The position numbers and the translations under genes are program-made. A stretch of DNA of 64,000 nt, taken from contig JARWIR010000018.1 of NCBI GenBank assembly GCA_029959085.1, forward strand, positions 22,563,211 to 22,627,210, given 5' to 3'. The stretch comes from Nemophila menziesii (lineage: Eukaryota; Streptophyta; Magnoliopsida; Boraginales; Hydrophyllaceae). Below the pieces are notes generated by a model. It saw nothing but the letters and a program-made list of their open reading frames with translations. It did not search any database and was not told the DNA's origin. Every line of letters begins with the position of its first letter. Position 1 is the first letter of the stretch. Below are positions 22,946 to 33,871 of this stretch, piece after piece.

Positions 22946-24506
22946 TGGTGGTCCTTTGTGTGTTCTAAAAATAAATGCAAATGCTAATCGAACCACAACC
23001 GCAAGTGTACGGTTGTCCCAAGTAGTATGTATGATAATACAGATTCGTTCCAAGGACGGATGGTTGATCACAATGTTTAGCAATTAGTGATTGATGCACT
23101 TATGAAAGTAAAAGATAATAAAATGTTTGTTTTGGTTTTGTTTATTATAACTAAATGAAAGATAAAATAATAATGCAAGTAAAAGATAAGACGCAAGTAA
23201 AATGTATGAAAACGCAATATGAGATGTAGTACTTGAGAACGCAAGGATCCTCCTAATTTTACTTTCTAACTTATGTTGTTTAAGGGTTAAATCAGTCAAT
23301 TACAATGGTCGGGATTCTAAATTCCTTATACCCCCGTCAGGGTGGACTATAAGGCAATCCTAGAGTGTCACTAGTCCCGTCAGGGTAAATATGATCCACC
23401 GTTGGATGATTAAGATTTATTACCACATTGGCCCTAGGATTAACTAAGTTCGTCAGAATCAATAGTTTTTATCCTAGATTGAACAATTATTTCTGTACCT
23501 AAACCCCCCGTCAGGATGATCCATACGCCACATATATGGAATAGCTTAGATACTAATACCTAATTTTAGTTCGCGACTCTAAAATCAGTAAACATTCACA
23601 AATTGTCGAAAAGAGTAAAAGCCCTAATTTAATTTAATTCAATAAAAACCCAAATTCAACATTCGTTATAATAATAAAATCAAGATTCACCCATTGTTTT
23701 GTTCTCAAGCACTAATGAAAACTTAGCTCATATTAAAATTAAAAACAAAATAAAAAGAAATGGAATTCATATTCGTTACAAAATTAAAATAAAAGAAAAA
23801 CCTAATTTTCGGAATAAGAATGACTACGAACGGAGCTATAGACCCACTCCAGCTCTTGTAGCTTCTCCTTTCTTCCTGCTGTAGCTTCTCTGGTGTTTTT
23901 AATCTTGTGGAAAGTGAATTGTGTGAAAAATAGAAGTCCAGACCTCCTTTTATAAGTAAAAATTCGGACTAGGGCTTGGACCAGCAAATAAAAGCCTAAT
24001 TAAATGTCCAAGCCCACTTTCTAAGCCCAAAATCCCGTAACTGATTATAGGCCTTCACTAAAACAGCTTTTCCCGATGCGTTACAACTCCGATTGACCTC
24101 ATTCCAGTTGCTAAAGTTCCGTAACTCGATAAGGAATGATTTCTCTTCAAAGGTCAGCGGCTAAATCATCGCTTAAGCACCTCGAAATCAGCAATCTATG
24201 GCCTGGAAAGTGGATTTTCAGCTCTAAAAATAATATCTTCGGGATTTGTCTTCAAGTCTTGACTCTAATTCACGATCTTTGACTTTCTCCTCGGATTCCT
24301 CTCCTAGCTAACATCTAAAACCTGTAAACTTTACACTAAAAATACCAATATTACGCGCAAAAGTTTAATAAATTAAAAATGCTAGAAATAAAAAGGTAAT
24401 TCCGGATTATTGCAAATTTAGTCCAAAAGTCTATCATATTAATCAAATAAACACCAAAAATGATGTCTCCCAAGGGTCTAAAATAAGAACAATTAGGGAG
24501 ACATCA
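22946..24506 (-). repeat. 5' LTR of the Athila element (1,561 bp)
   Basis: Same ends and length as the 3' LTR, immediately next to the primer site and the gtgtg target duplication at 24507-24511. It should carry the element promoter; I did not identify a specific TATA box. Confidence 0.95.
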
Positions 24507-24511
24507 GTGTG

Positions 24512-25223
24512 TCGAAACACCTATGTGCTCACATCAAGACAAAGTATACAGAACACCAATTCACCAGTTAAAATATCAATTATCTTTGCAAACCAATGCA
24601 ATACTCCCTTATACAACACATTGGTTATATTGAGTACATGTCGTATATTTCTCATGTTGTCCAGCATGTTAACTTCTCTCCATATATTGCTATTAACATC
24701 GTAAATTAGGAATTGAATCTTACTAGAGACAGATGGTGATTGAATATGGGGAGGATACTTATCAAGATATGGATCTAAGCGCATAAATAAAACAACCTTG
24801 TACTCATTTCTGTTTGAATCAAATCCCAAACCACCGCAAAACTACCATGTAACTTTATGCCCAAGACATTTAAATTTGGGAGAAGGAAAAAGGAATTTCT
24901 CTTGATTCTCTCAGGGATGGATTAATTAACATCATCTTTCTTATCAATGCTATACAAATTACTCCATTACATGAACTTGGTATACATACATCACAATCAC
25001 AACCTATAGGGATATTAATTAATCCCATTTTAATAATTCCAAGAGATTCATAATCAACAAAAGATAGACTTGTTTCTGTTCTATCTGGATAGTGAAACAG
25101 TACAATGTAGTTTTCATTTTGATTTTTAATGAGATACGATATGATGAAATCAGGTCTTCTTATGAAATTATTCCAAGATTGACAAACGCACCTGCAATTC
25201 TTCCGAGAAGCGCTTCCCATCAC
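24512..25223 (-). pseudogene. F-box gene, 5' part, split by Athila insertion
   Basis: On the minus strand from 25223 the frame reads CRCVCQSWNNFIRRPDFII (second half of an F-box, 'R-C-x-C-V-C-x-S-W-x-x-L-I'), NPSLRESREIPFSFSQI, then after a frameshift near 24840 GFDSNRNEYKVVLFMRLD, NIWREVNMLDNMRNI and GVLHWFAKIIDILTGELVF. That order (F-box, kelch/FBA-like strands, 'G-x-L-H-W-x-A') is that of plant F-box proteins that act as SCF substrate receptors. The first half of the F-box is missing or mutated, and a TAG lies at 24521-24523, so it is a pseudogene. It continues at 11536-11694 beyond the Athila insertion and is sense with respect to the copia element around it. Confidence 0.75.
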
Positions 25224-25851
25224 TCATCGTGTTACCCATTCTTATGAGAAGTCAATTCGGTATATAAAAATAGCAGCCAATTCGTAATAAAAATATTGGC
25301 AAACATGAATAGATTCAAAAGATCAAATAGATTAAAGGATCTTTTATTAGTATTGTACAATGGCCATTCCTTCGATATCTCGTGCAACAGTCTTCCTATG
25401 GGTTAATAATATATGTACAAATCAGTGATACATAACTACTCCATGACAATTCCATGGGAATTTTGAAGTTTAAATAAGTACCAAGCCCAACAGATATACT
25501 ATTACATCCATGCCTGCTTTAAATGGATCAAATATACTGTTTTCTTGTTCATATTTGTGTAAGATAGATCTTCTTCAAGTGAGAAGTTTATGTGCATGAG
25601 TTTGTTCATCTTAAGATATTAGTCTAATCACACTTCCAAGCACACATAAAATATAATCTTATTTGCTCATTTACATCCAATAAGAACGTGTATATTGATA
25701 CTATCGTTATTTAATAATTTGCTTTAGATCAGAGGATCTAATTATTTGTCTTGTATAAAATGTAAACATAAGACAATACAATCAGATTAGTTATCTCTTA
25801 AATAGTAGAGTAGAGGCTATCGTGCGAGTAGAGGCTATCGTGCTGATAACG
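25224..25851 (-). other. Copia 5' internal region and primer site
   Basis: No gene recognised. Directly next to the 5' LTR the element strand reads CACGTTATCAGCACGATAGC, a primer-site-like sequence (TATCAG resembles the usual initiator-Met site). A 17-bp unit gtagaggctatcgtgc is tandemly repeated at 25809-25842. Confidence 0.55.
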
Positions 25852-26020
25852 TGTTATGAACAGAGAGAATAGAGATTGTATTCAGTATATCAAAGTGTAA
25901 GATTACATAGTAAAGAGTCCTATTTATAAAGAATAGGTAAACCTAACCCTAGTGTTCATGGACTTGACTACTAGCCCATGGGCTGGAATGAATATCCACT
26001 AACTAACTGGGTTTATAACA
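25852..26020 (-). repeat. 5' LTR of the copia element (169 bp)
   Basis: Matches 8248-8412 over its whole length apart from about seven substitutions and a 4-bp duplication (aactaact). Followed by the target duplication tatac at 26021-26025. Confidence 0.88.
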
Positions 26021-26829
26021 TATACGAATTTTTTTCTAGCACAATAATATCTAATTTAAACAAAAAAATTTATTTCTTTTTCTTTATATTTTTTCTCTTC
26101 CTTTTTTTTATTATTTTTTTTCCTTCTGAATACAAATAGACTCTAAAGATCTGTTTGGAATTAATTAGTTCAGAGTTAAATGAGTTTTTCAATTAAAATA
26201 TTTAATAAAAAAAATAGTTTGACATCTAAAATTACTTTTAAATAATTTTTTAATCACATATCTAATTTTTTTTTACAAGTGATATTAGGTGTTTAGAGTA
26301 TTTTTAGGAGTTTAAAATCACTTCAACTGAATATTCTAAAAAGTAATTACGAACGGGTATTAAGTTTTTATCTTGGGTAGTTTCTAGCTGGGGAAAATTT
26401 AGAGATTAAATATATAAACTCATAAGAGAAAGTAGTATAAAAAACTCTATTATTTTAACTAAAAACATCCCGATTCTCACTGTATTTCGGGTCTCAAGAA
26501 CGGGCGCCCACTCTTCCCTTTGAGGTTGACGCCTACGCTAAGTGATCAACTATAAAAGTTAAAAATAATAATCTATATGAATAATTTTGAACAGTCAAAA
26601 TATGTATATCTAAATTTTAGAACATATGTATTTTTTTTTTTTTGGACGCAGAGAACATATGTATTAAAATAAGCAAATCATCTAAACATAAGGGTCTAAA
26701 CAAGCAGGAGTACTCAGGAAGATAACATCAAGGAATATTTTCCTTTTAAATATCTATATTTTTAAGTTTTAACAAATAAATACTCAAATTTATAAAAATA
26801 GACAAATAGATATCTAACATTCTGTTTAG
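26021..26829. other. AT-rich intergenic sequence
   Basis: No gene seen. Poly(T)-rich blocks lie at 26030-26125, and a possible MITE end (gaatacaaatagactct) near 26128-26146 could pair with 7921, before the copia insertion. Confidence 0.4.
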
Positions 26830-27004
26830 GGTAATACTTCCATCCAATATTGGATGGTCCAATATTTACATCACTTGATTATCATAACAAAACACATGTC
26901 ATTAGATTACTAAATTAATTACTTTTGTAAGTTTAAATCATGAGATATGTGTATTAATATGATTGGTGTAGATTCATCCAATATTGGATAGAAGAATTTT
27001 CCTA
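26830..27004. mobile_element. MITE-like element with nested palindromes
   Basis: The ends are inverted repeats: the left end contains TAATACTTCCATCCAATATT (26832-26851), and the complement of the right end reads GGAAAATTCTTCTATCCAAT. The left arm includes a perfect 18-bp palindrome CCATCCAATATTGGATGG (26840-26857); the right arm has ATCCAATATTGGAT. Length about 175 bp, AT-rich, no ORF. The superfamily and exact target duplication are unclear. Confidence 0.6.
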
Positions 27005-27575
27005 TTATTATTCTTTCGTTAATACATATCTTAAAATTTGCCGTTAAATGATATATGTCATGTGGCCAATTTTTTCCTTCAAAATCAACTATCTAAAATT
27101 ACAAAAATAGTCAAATAGTAACACGCCAAATTTTCTAACATGAATCTAAAAACAATAAAGTAGGTACTTATTTATACAAATTACAATTTTTTGGAAAAAA
27201 AATAAAAAATACCATCACAATTTTCCCGATAATCAACTTATGAACACCCAAAAATATTTTCCGTCAACTTGGTCCCACTATTCCATGAAGGACATATTTA
27301 ACAAACCAAAATATTACTTATCCAAAAAAGATAACCTCGCAGTCAGTTTACGTTAAAAGTCACCAGCGTGTTGCCGGAGCTCCGACGATAACTCAGATCC
27401 GACAGTTCTTCTGATTTTTCCGGTGACGAGAAGATACCATTGATCCATTAAGAAAAATCTCGTTACTTTCTATCTAGATCTTCAAAATTTTTACCTTAAA
27501 CAAGAATCAAACAAAACATTCCAGCTCATATCCATCACCCACAAATAAAATACACCAAAATCCTACACAGAGAAC
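27005..27575 (+). promoter_or_regulatory. Upstream region and probable 5' UTR of the ICME gene
   Basis: No ORF. The last 200 bp are less AT-rich (for example gttgccggagctccgacgat near 27370) and lead to the ATG in the context AGAACATGCC. Promoter elements could not be fixed with confidence; the sequence nearest the ATG is likely transcribed leader. Confidence 0.4.
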
Positions 27576-29849
27576 ATGCCTTCACATTCACAACAAAGCC
27601 TGCCTATAACTAGCCCCACCATGTTTATAAAAAGACCTGAAGATGACATCATTGTCATCCCCACAACAAGCTTGATCATGTCATATCAGGATATTAATGA
27701 TAGGAAAATCGAATCGAAGCCATTTCTTTCGAGGTCGTTAAGTTATACTTCAACAACGATAGATAAAACTCTTCCTTCTTCTTCTTCTTCATTATTGCGT
27801 TCTAATTCATTTCAACATAAGCAAAGACGGCGTCGTACTGGATCCCGTAGTGTTAGTAATAAGCACCGCTCGTTTAGAGAAGATGTGGGGAACGCTGCTT
27901 CTGATACTTATTTAATTACAAGGCTTAGCTTTAAGCTTTTAAGATATCTTGGGTATATACTTGTTTTATATACAATTAATTCGATTTTATGCATTTATCT
28001 AATCACTTATCTTAATTTAGGGTAGGGTACAGATGGATGATAAGGTTTCTTGCCCTTGGTTGTTATTCTATCCTTCTTATGCCAGGATTTATTCAAGGTT
28101 AGTTATAAACTTAGTTTAAATGCGATTATACCCCTTAAACTATCCCAAATTACTCAAACACCCCCTCAATTATATTCTCTCTAAATCTCTCATTTCATCA
28201 CTTCAGTTGGATATTATTACTTTTTCTCAAGTCAAATCCGTCGAGGTATTGTTTATGGTGATCAACCAAGAAACAGGTATATAATATAATCATTTTCTTA
28301 CTCTCTGTTTTAATTACAATAATTTATTAAACATTTTTTTTTTTGAATACATGAGAGGGTCACTTTGGGCTCGGAGTAAATGACTCCAATGAGATTCGAT
28401 CCCAGGACCTCTTGGTCTCTGCGGAGTAACCTAACCACTAGGCCAACTATCGATCTCTAAACATTTTTTTTTCATGCAGGCTTGATTTATATTTACCCAA
28501 AAACTGTGATGGGCCAAAGCCAGTTGTAGCATTTATAACTGGAGGAGCATGGATAATTGGGTGGGTATAAAAGTCTTTTTCTCCTAATTTTTAATAAACA
28601 CTAAATTTTTTCGGAATTTTTCATTTTGTACAGGTATAAAGCTTGGGGTTCATTATTAGGACAACAATTATCAGAAAGAGATATTATAGTAGCGTGTATT
28701 GATTACAGGTAAATTTTTCGCTAAAAAATGCCTTAATTTGCAAATAACTCCCTATAATTTTTGATGGGTGTAGAAATTTTCCTCAAGGAACTATTAGTCA
28801 CATGATTGAAGATGCTTCTCAAGGTATCTCTTTTGTAATCAATAATATTGCTGAATATGGAGGTGATCCTAATAGGTAAATAGCTAGAAAATTATTGGGG
28901 GTATTTTGACCTTTAGTCAAACTATAGGGGTTAACATGTAATATTTGTAGAATATACTTGATGGGTCAATCAGCTGGTGCACATATAGCTTCATGTGCTC
29001 TTGTGGATCAAGCAATTAAAGAAGCTGGTGAAGGAGATAATATATCATGGAGTGTTTCTCAAATAAAAGCTTATTTTGGACTTTCTGGAGGGTAAGTTTG
29101 TAAATTAAATTAATTACACAAATGGTCCCTGAACTCTTGAAATATTGATACGTGATTAGGTACAATTTATTCAATCTTGTTGATCACTTTCATGTACAAG
29201 GTCTATACCGTTCATTATTTTCAAGGTGCGTACATTTGTCTATATTTAAAATAAATTAAATTATTTCGCAAGTTCGCTAATATAATTTTTTTTACAGTAT
29301 AATGGAAGGAGAAGAATCATTTAAAAAATATTCTCCTGAAGTAATTGTTCAAGACCCAAATATTAAAAATGCAGTTTCTTTGTTACCTCCTATTTTCCTT
29401 TTTCATGGTACTGGAGATTATTCAATTCCTTCAGTTGCCAGGTCAGCATTTTACCAAACTCTTTTTAATATATAATATTTGAAAAAAAAATTAATTGTAA
29501 TTTTTCTTTATTCAATAGTACAAGTTTTGCGGAGACACTTCAAAGAGCTGGAGCTAAAGCTGAATGTATTTTATATGAAGGAAAAACTCACACTGATATA
29601 TTTATTCAGGTATTTTTATATAGTAAAAAAAAAGTTTATGTAATTTTTTGCGAATTAATTTTTTTTCCATTGTTGATAATATAGGATCCAATGAGAGGAG
29701 GAAGAGATGAAATGTTTGAAGATTTGGTTTCTATAATTTATTCGGGTGATTCAGAAGCAATTTTAATAGAAGAAAAAGGTTTTTTACCGAGAAAACGATT
29801 AGTCCCTGAATTTATGTTGAAATTAGCTAGTTGGGTGAGTCCGTTTTAG
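27576..29849 (+). CDS. ICME: Isoprenylcysteine alpha-carbonyl methylesterase, 11 coding exons
   Basis: Coding exons: 27576-27952, 28021-28097, 28207-28276, 28480-28560, 28634-28708, 28774-28875, 28951-29091, 29160-29225, 29298-29441, 29519-29609, 29685-29849. All introns are GT-AG and the exons sum to 1,389 bp (462 aa plus TAG), with no break. Plant ICME removes the methyl ester from prenylated, carboxyl-methylated proteins at ER/Golgi membranes, and in Arabidopsis it affects ABA signalling. The Ser-rich N-terminus (about 1-110) is followed by membrane-type segments ([15 protein letters not shown], then YYYFFSS). The alpha/beta-hydrolase part has the oxyanion motif GGAW, nucleophile Ser in GQSAGAH, Asp in HGTGDYS and His in GKTHTD. 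It ends [18 protein letters not shown], as family members do. Length fits the family (about 430-480 aa). It could be an ICME-like paralogue. The prediction without splicing stops at 28025 inside intron 1. Confidence 0.93.
28335..28472 (-). mobile_element. tRNA-derived SINE in ICME intron 3
   Basis: On the minus strand it reads AGATCGATAGTTGGCCTAGTGGTTAGG (A-box-like TGGCCTAGTGG), then GTCCTGGGATCGAATCTC (B-box-like GGATCGAATCT), followed by about 80 bp and a poly(A)-like tail (T-run at 28331-28344 on the plus strand). Both sides carry taaacattttttt (28328-28340 and 28458-28471), a target duplication. It lies wholly within the intron, antisense to the gene, and should not affect the protein. 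Confidence 0.75.
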
Positions 29850-31699
29850 ATGTTTTTCCTGGCTTCTTTATATTTGATAAGGAGAACCAAGAAATGAGAA
29901 GAAATATGATTTTTTTTTTTATTTGTCAAAGAGAAGAAGTAAACAAATTAAGGGGTTAGATAAACAAATTCCTAGCCTAAAAAAGTCAAAAGACTAAAAT
30001 ATGTCATCTGTTATCCTCCTATGATATCGATACTAGGGGGTTACCAAACAATATTCTTGGGATTTTTGTGATCTCAAATCACCAAAGTCAATGAATTTAA
30101 GCATTTTCGTAATCATATGTGGGCTTCCAAAATTGAAGTAACTACTATTGGGTAGTACATTTTTCGATCTTCATAACGTTGAACTCGAATATAATACACC
30201 TTCATCAATGCATTCTAACATTAAATTTTATACCCTTTTCATCAATAAATTGCTATATGTCCACCATTTTGATAAAATTTTGGTAACATTTAATCGTAGG
30301 CCTGTCTTAATGATAAGGCAAAATTATTAACACTAATACTCCACTTTACTTAAAGGAACTTGGACGCAGTTAAAGCCAGGGTATAGTGTAGTGTTTCGGA
30401 AGAAACACACATACGTTTGGAAAAAAGAGAGCCATCAAACCATATTCCTGAGCCAGCTTTCTCAAGACAAGTTTTGCGTGCAAACATTATGAGACAAATA
30501 TTCCACTACAAAAGGGTAGCTTTCCCAGTCTTATAATGCAGTATTTTGCGTAACCCTGTACATTTTTAGATACCTCCCACTCCAATATAACCGACACTCA
30601 GATAGAAGCCATTGGCGGAGCAATGTTATGAGTATCTCGTACATATGATACGGTGCCTTAGTCCATCAATTTCCTAATTTAAGGAGAAAATTGTTTTCCA
30701 TAATTCTTAAAGTAGTTTACTGTCTCAAATGTCAATGCGGATTAAATATATCGTTAAATTAAGTCTTCACATAAACCTCTTGAACCATACAATCAATATT
30801 ATAACATTAAAATAAATGTCATTCGCATATGTATATCTCATTTAGGAATATTAAGTTGTATATCATTATATTGAACCCATATAAATAGTTATCCACTTAA
30901 TCAGTTTTCTATTTGTAGTTAACAAAGGTCTTCCCATGATTATGAGGAAGTTTTTGTTCTACGAGAAAAATGAAATAGTAGATATTTCATACAAGTAGAG
31001 TGTTTGAACGATCTACCATTTGTAATATGATTTTGATAATAAACATGGAAAAAAGAAAAGTATCATTTTTCTTGTGACTCAAATGATACATGGTTACTAT
31101 AATCTTAGAACTTCATAGAAATAATAGTGAAAGTTGAGAGTTTGCATTAGCAGAGACTCAATTAACTTAACGTACACCTTATGGATGGAAGCGTGATACT
31201 TGATATGCCTAGAAACTCTTCTTTAATATTAGTAGGCAAGAAAGCTATCAACCCAATACTAGATTATTGATATGTGAGAACTTAATTCTCTTGAGTAGAA
31301 TAATCTCACACGAATACTAATTATCTTAATAACAAATCCCTCTTTCAAAATAACTCAAATAGAAATCTAACTTAACACAAGGCCATATCACAATGAGACG
31401 CAATAGTTACATATAAACGTTCAATTGAGAAATACATGCTCCAGTTAAAAAAATGCCAAATTATATTCAATTCATGAACTAAACCATATTCACGAGGTCC
31501 CAAGTTATACCAGGTTTGTATAAGCATAGACATAATTAAAATAAATAAATGTATAAGCATTCACTAGAGTTGGAATAAAATATAAATAAAAAAGAGAAAA
31601 TGTTAAAGGTTCATTGATGTTCTTGCTTAGATTACTAAGCCCCTAATATATGAGATCTCTTATATGAATCCCACAAATTGGTAAAAAAAAAAAATCAAT
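29850..31699. other. ICME 3' flank and intergenic sequence
   Basis: The ICME 3' UTR and polyadenylation signal should lie in the first few hundred bases; I cannot place them. The rest is AT-rich with no recognisable gene. Short ORFs near 30148 and 31372 have no protein-like character. Confidence 0.4.
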
Positions 31700-33217
31700 T
31701 GTTGGAATTATGCCCTAACCCCGATCGTTGTGTAATGAATTGAACACAAGTGTTTAATGTACACGATAATAGTTATCCCTACGGTTTTGATTAAAGAAAT
31801 GGTTTCCTTGAATATATGGCAAGCCTTTATGATTATGGTATTAATCTACATAATATGAAGGCAGATCCTTTGATTAAGTTGCGAACTGGATACCATAAGG
31901 TGTTATGATAATGAGAATCTAGCTCATAGGACTTAATCTAAACTTGTTCTTAATCGTAGGATATCGAGTTAGGACCTCGATGATCCGGTTAGATTAATAT
32001 GTAGCTAACGAGTATTTATTGGATAAATATCGGTAGTTCTCGTTTACTGAGTTAGTTGCATAGATAATGCACATAGAGATGTGATTATCGAACTGACTAA
32101 AACTAGAGATTCCTAATGGTTAATTACCTTGAACTGTCAAGTAGGTTAATCTCTAGAAGAAATTTTATGCTTGTAATCCTTTGACCTGAGATCATCACTA
32201 TTGTTGTGTATATGCTTGTTGTGTTTTGATACTGGACTACTAGTGTGTCAGAATGCTAGTCGAAAGGATATTGGACACAACTAAGTATATATACTCCTAG
32301 GGATGAGTCAAGATGGAATATATCAACTCTAGGTAAAGAGTTTGAGTTCTACGATGTCATAAGATTTTAACGATTGTATCAAGTCCTTGGCCAAGGTGAT
32401 AGAATGAATGAAGAAAGGTGTTTCTTAGGTCATTCGTCAGTCGTTGATAATCGACGTGTAACGTAGTTTAATTTTCTAAATGGGATTTGACAGTTGTACC
32501 ATATCCCAGGATAACCCGGAGCTATAAAGATAGAGGGAATACGTGTATAATCCTTCACCGGGTTCTTTGTACAGAGTTACTTCACGTTATCCGATCGTTG
32601 GGGAGTGTTGTTAGACGCCAACCTCGATTAGTGGTTAATTTAATCAACTACTACCGGTTTAACGATGAACCCACGCAGTCGCACACTAACGAGTGCATTG
32701 AACTTGATTCATGACGTTAATTAGTTTTATTATGAAATAATAAATATTAATTAATTATATACTTGGAACATTGGTATATTAATGTTCTAGCACAAATTAA
32801 TATTCTAATATAAGACCGGTCTAAGACAAACGAGAAAGAGAAAAAAAAGGAGGAAAAAAACTTATTTAACAAGTACATGGTTCGAACCACATACCTCAAG
32901 TGGTATGAAATGTGTTACTAACCGCTAAGCTAGTCAAATATTTTTGTATAATATAGAAGGTCCAAATCTACTTCACAAGTGGTAATGGACCAGATTATTA
33001 AGATAATTTTATTCATTATTTCCACTTACTGTCTTTTCACTTTCTCCTCAAGAGTTATTATAAGGATAATGAGAAATCATTATACGTACATAATTTCTCC
33101 ATTAGTTTTCTCCCAAGAAAAAAACACAAGAAAAGAAAGGGTCTTTTAATCTCCAAGTCAGAATTTGATTATGAAAGCAAGGATCGAAACTCGGTGTGCA
33201 AAGCGTGGAGGCTTCAA
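31700..33217 (+). repeat. Left LTR of the old copia element, 3' end missing
   Basis: Aligns with 44427-45954 base for base with scattered changes, then breaks at GGAGGCTTCAA where the LINE sequence begins. The remaining 165 bp of the LTR (as seen at 45955-46119) was not found beyond the LINE, so that end is deleted or too decayed. Confidence 0.8.
32865..32945 (-). repeat. tRNA-like (SINE-type) segment inside the copia LTR
   Basis: On the minus strand: TTTGACTAGCTTAGCGGTTAG (A-box-like) and TATGTGGTTCGAACCATG (a good B-box, GGTTCGAACC), about 35 bp apart. The second LTR has the same segment at 45605-45685 (AGCGCAGCGGTTAG, ATGGTTCGAACCAT). It was therefore in the LTR before this insertion. It is followed by a T-rich tail and TAAGACCGGTCTAAG. 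Confidence 0.55.
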
Positions 33218-33239
33218 ACCTACCATTTTATTTTGCAGT

Positions 33240-33871
33240 TTTTTTTTTATCAAACCTACCATTTTATATCCACAAAATGACAAGTACAAATCAAACCCCT
33301 ACTTGTTTTTGACTCAAAAACAAGCATGGCTAGGAAAACAAACCCTATACAACATTTACTAGAAAGTAAACCTATCAACTTGCAAGACAACCTATACAAC
33401 CATTGCTAGTAAAATAAATCAAAGTAAAAGCACCCTATACAACTATTGCTAGGAAATTAAACCCTATACAACAATTGCTAAAGACTTATACTAGGTCCAA
33501 GCTCCAAGCTATCTTCCTTGATCTTCTTGTTCTCCTCCCTTGAGTACTCCATGTAGCTTCCATCTTGCTATCAATCTCATATTCTCAACACTCCTCTTAA
33601 ATAACTTTCTATTCCAAAGTGTGTATTGAACATCTTTCACAACTATTTTCACAATATCCTCATATTTAGGATGCATCTTCTTAAACTCTTTTTTATTCCT
33701 CACATCCCAAATACAATAAAGAAAGCTAAGGAAAGTAATATTTGATATGGTATCTTTTAAGGTGTTACCATCAAACTTAAGTATAAAATCAAGCCTTTCC
33801 TCCCAAGTATTACCCGAGTTGTGCCAACTATGAAGAACACAAATCTCCTTCCAAGCTAAATTAGTGAATTT
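33240..33871 (-). other. LINE 3' region
   Basis: The minus-strand frame 33703-33509 (KKMHPKYEDIVKIVVKDVQY, then NMRLIARWKLHGVL) is a plausible end of ORF2 separated by a frameshift. Below 33480 the sequence holds a repeated unit ccctatacaac-attgctag-aaa (four imperfect copies at about 33340-33485), then the T-run. Confidence 0.6.

Larger units (their letters stand above)
11695..24506 (-). mobile_element. Athila-type Ty3/gypsy LTR retrotransposon, nearly intact
   Basis: LTRs of 1,561 bp at both ends (11695-13255, 22946-24506) start TGGTGGTCC and end GGGAGACATCA on the plus strand. Flanks gtgtg (11690-11694, 24507-24511) form a perfect target duplication. I count about five base differences between the LTRs, so the insertion is recent. 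In element order (right to left): 5' LTR, tRNA-Asp-type primer site, leader, 1,891-aa Gag-Pol, repeat-bearing spacer, 438-aa ORF, 1.5-kb 3' noncoding region, purine tract, 3' LTR. Long LTRs, a DLGAS protease, the integrase sequence and an extra ORF after pol fit the Athila lineage. It sits inside the F-box fragment carried by the copia element. Confidence 0.95.
8248..26020 (-). mobile_element. Ty1/copia element carrying host gene fragments, nested host of an Athila element
   Basis: Two short LTRs (8248-8412, 25852-26020) begin TGTTATGAACAG, end TTTATAACA and are flanked by identical 5-bp repeats tatac (8243-8247, 26021-26025). Minus orientation is shown by the purine tract (AAGGGGGAG on the minus strand) abutting the left LTR and by a primer-site-like GTTATCAGCACG abutting the right LTR. 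Removing the nested 12.8-kb Athila leaves about 5 kb. In element order it holds an F-box gene (sense), an ATG2 fragment (antisense), unassigned sequence, a short RNase H C-terminus and a repetitive 3' UTR. It lacks gag, protease, integrase and most of reverse transcriptase, so it was non-autonomous. Confidence 0.85.

Noticed and set aside
28380..28460. Possible tRNA gene in the ICME intron
   Set aside because: It has A and B boxes but no cloverleaf with a proper acceptor stem; target duplication and tail show it is a SINE.
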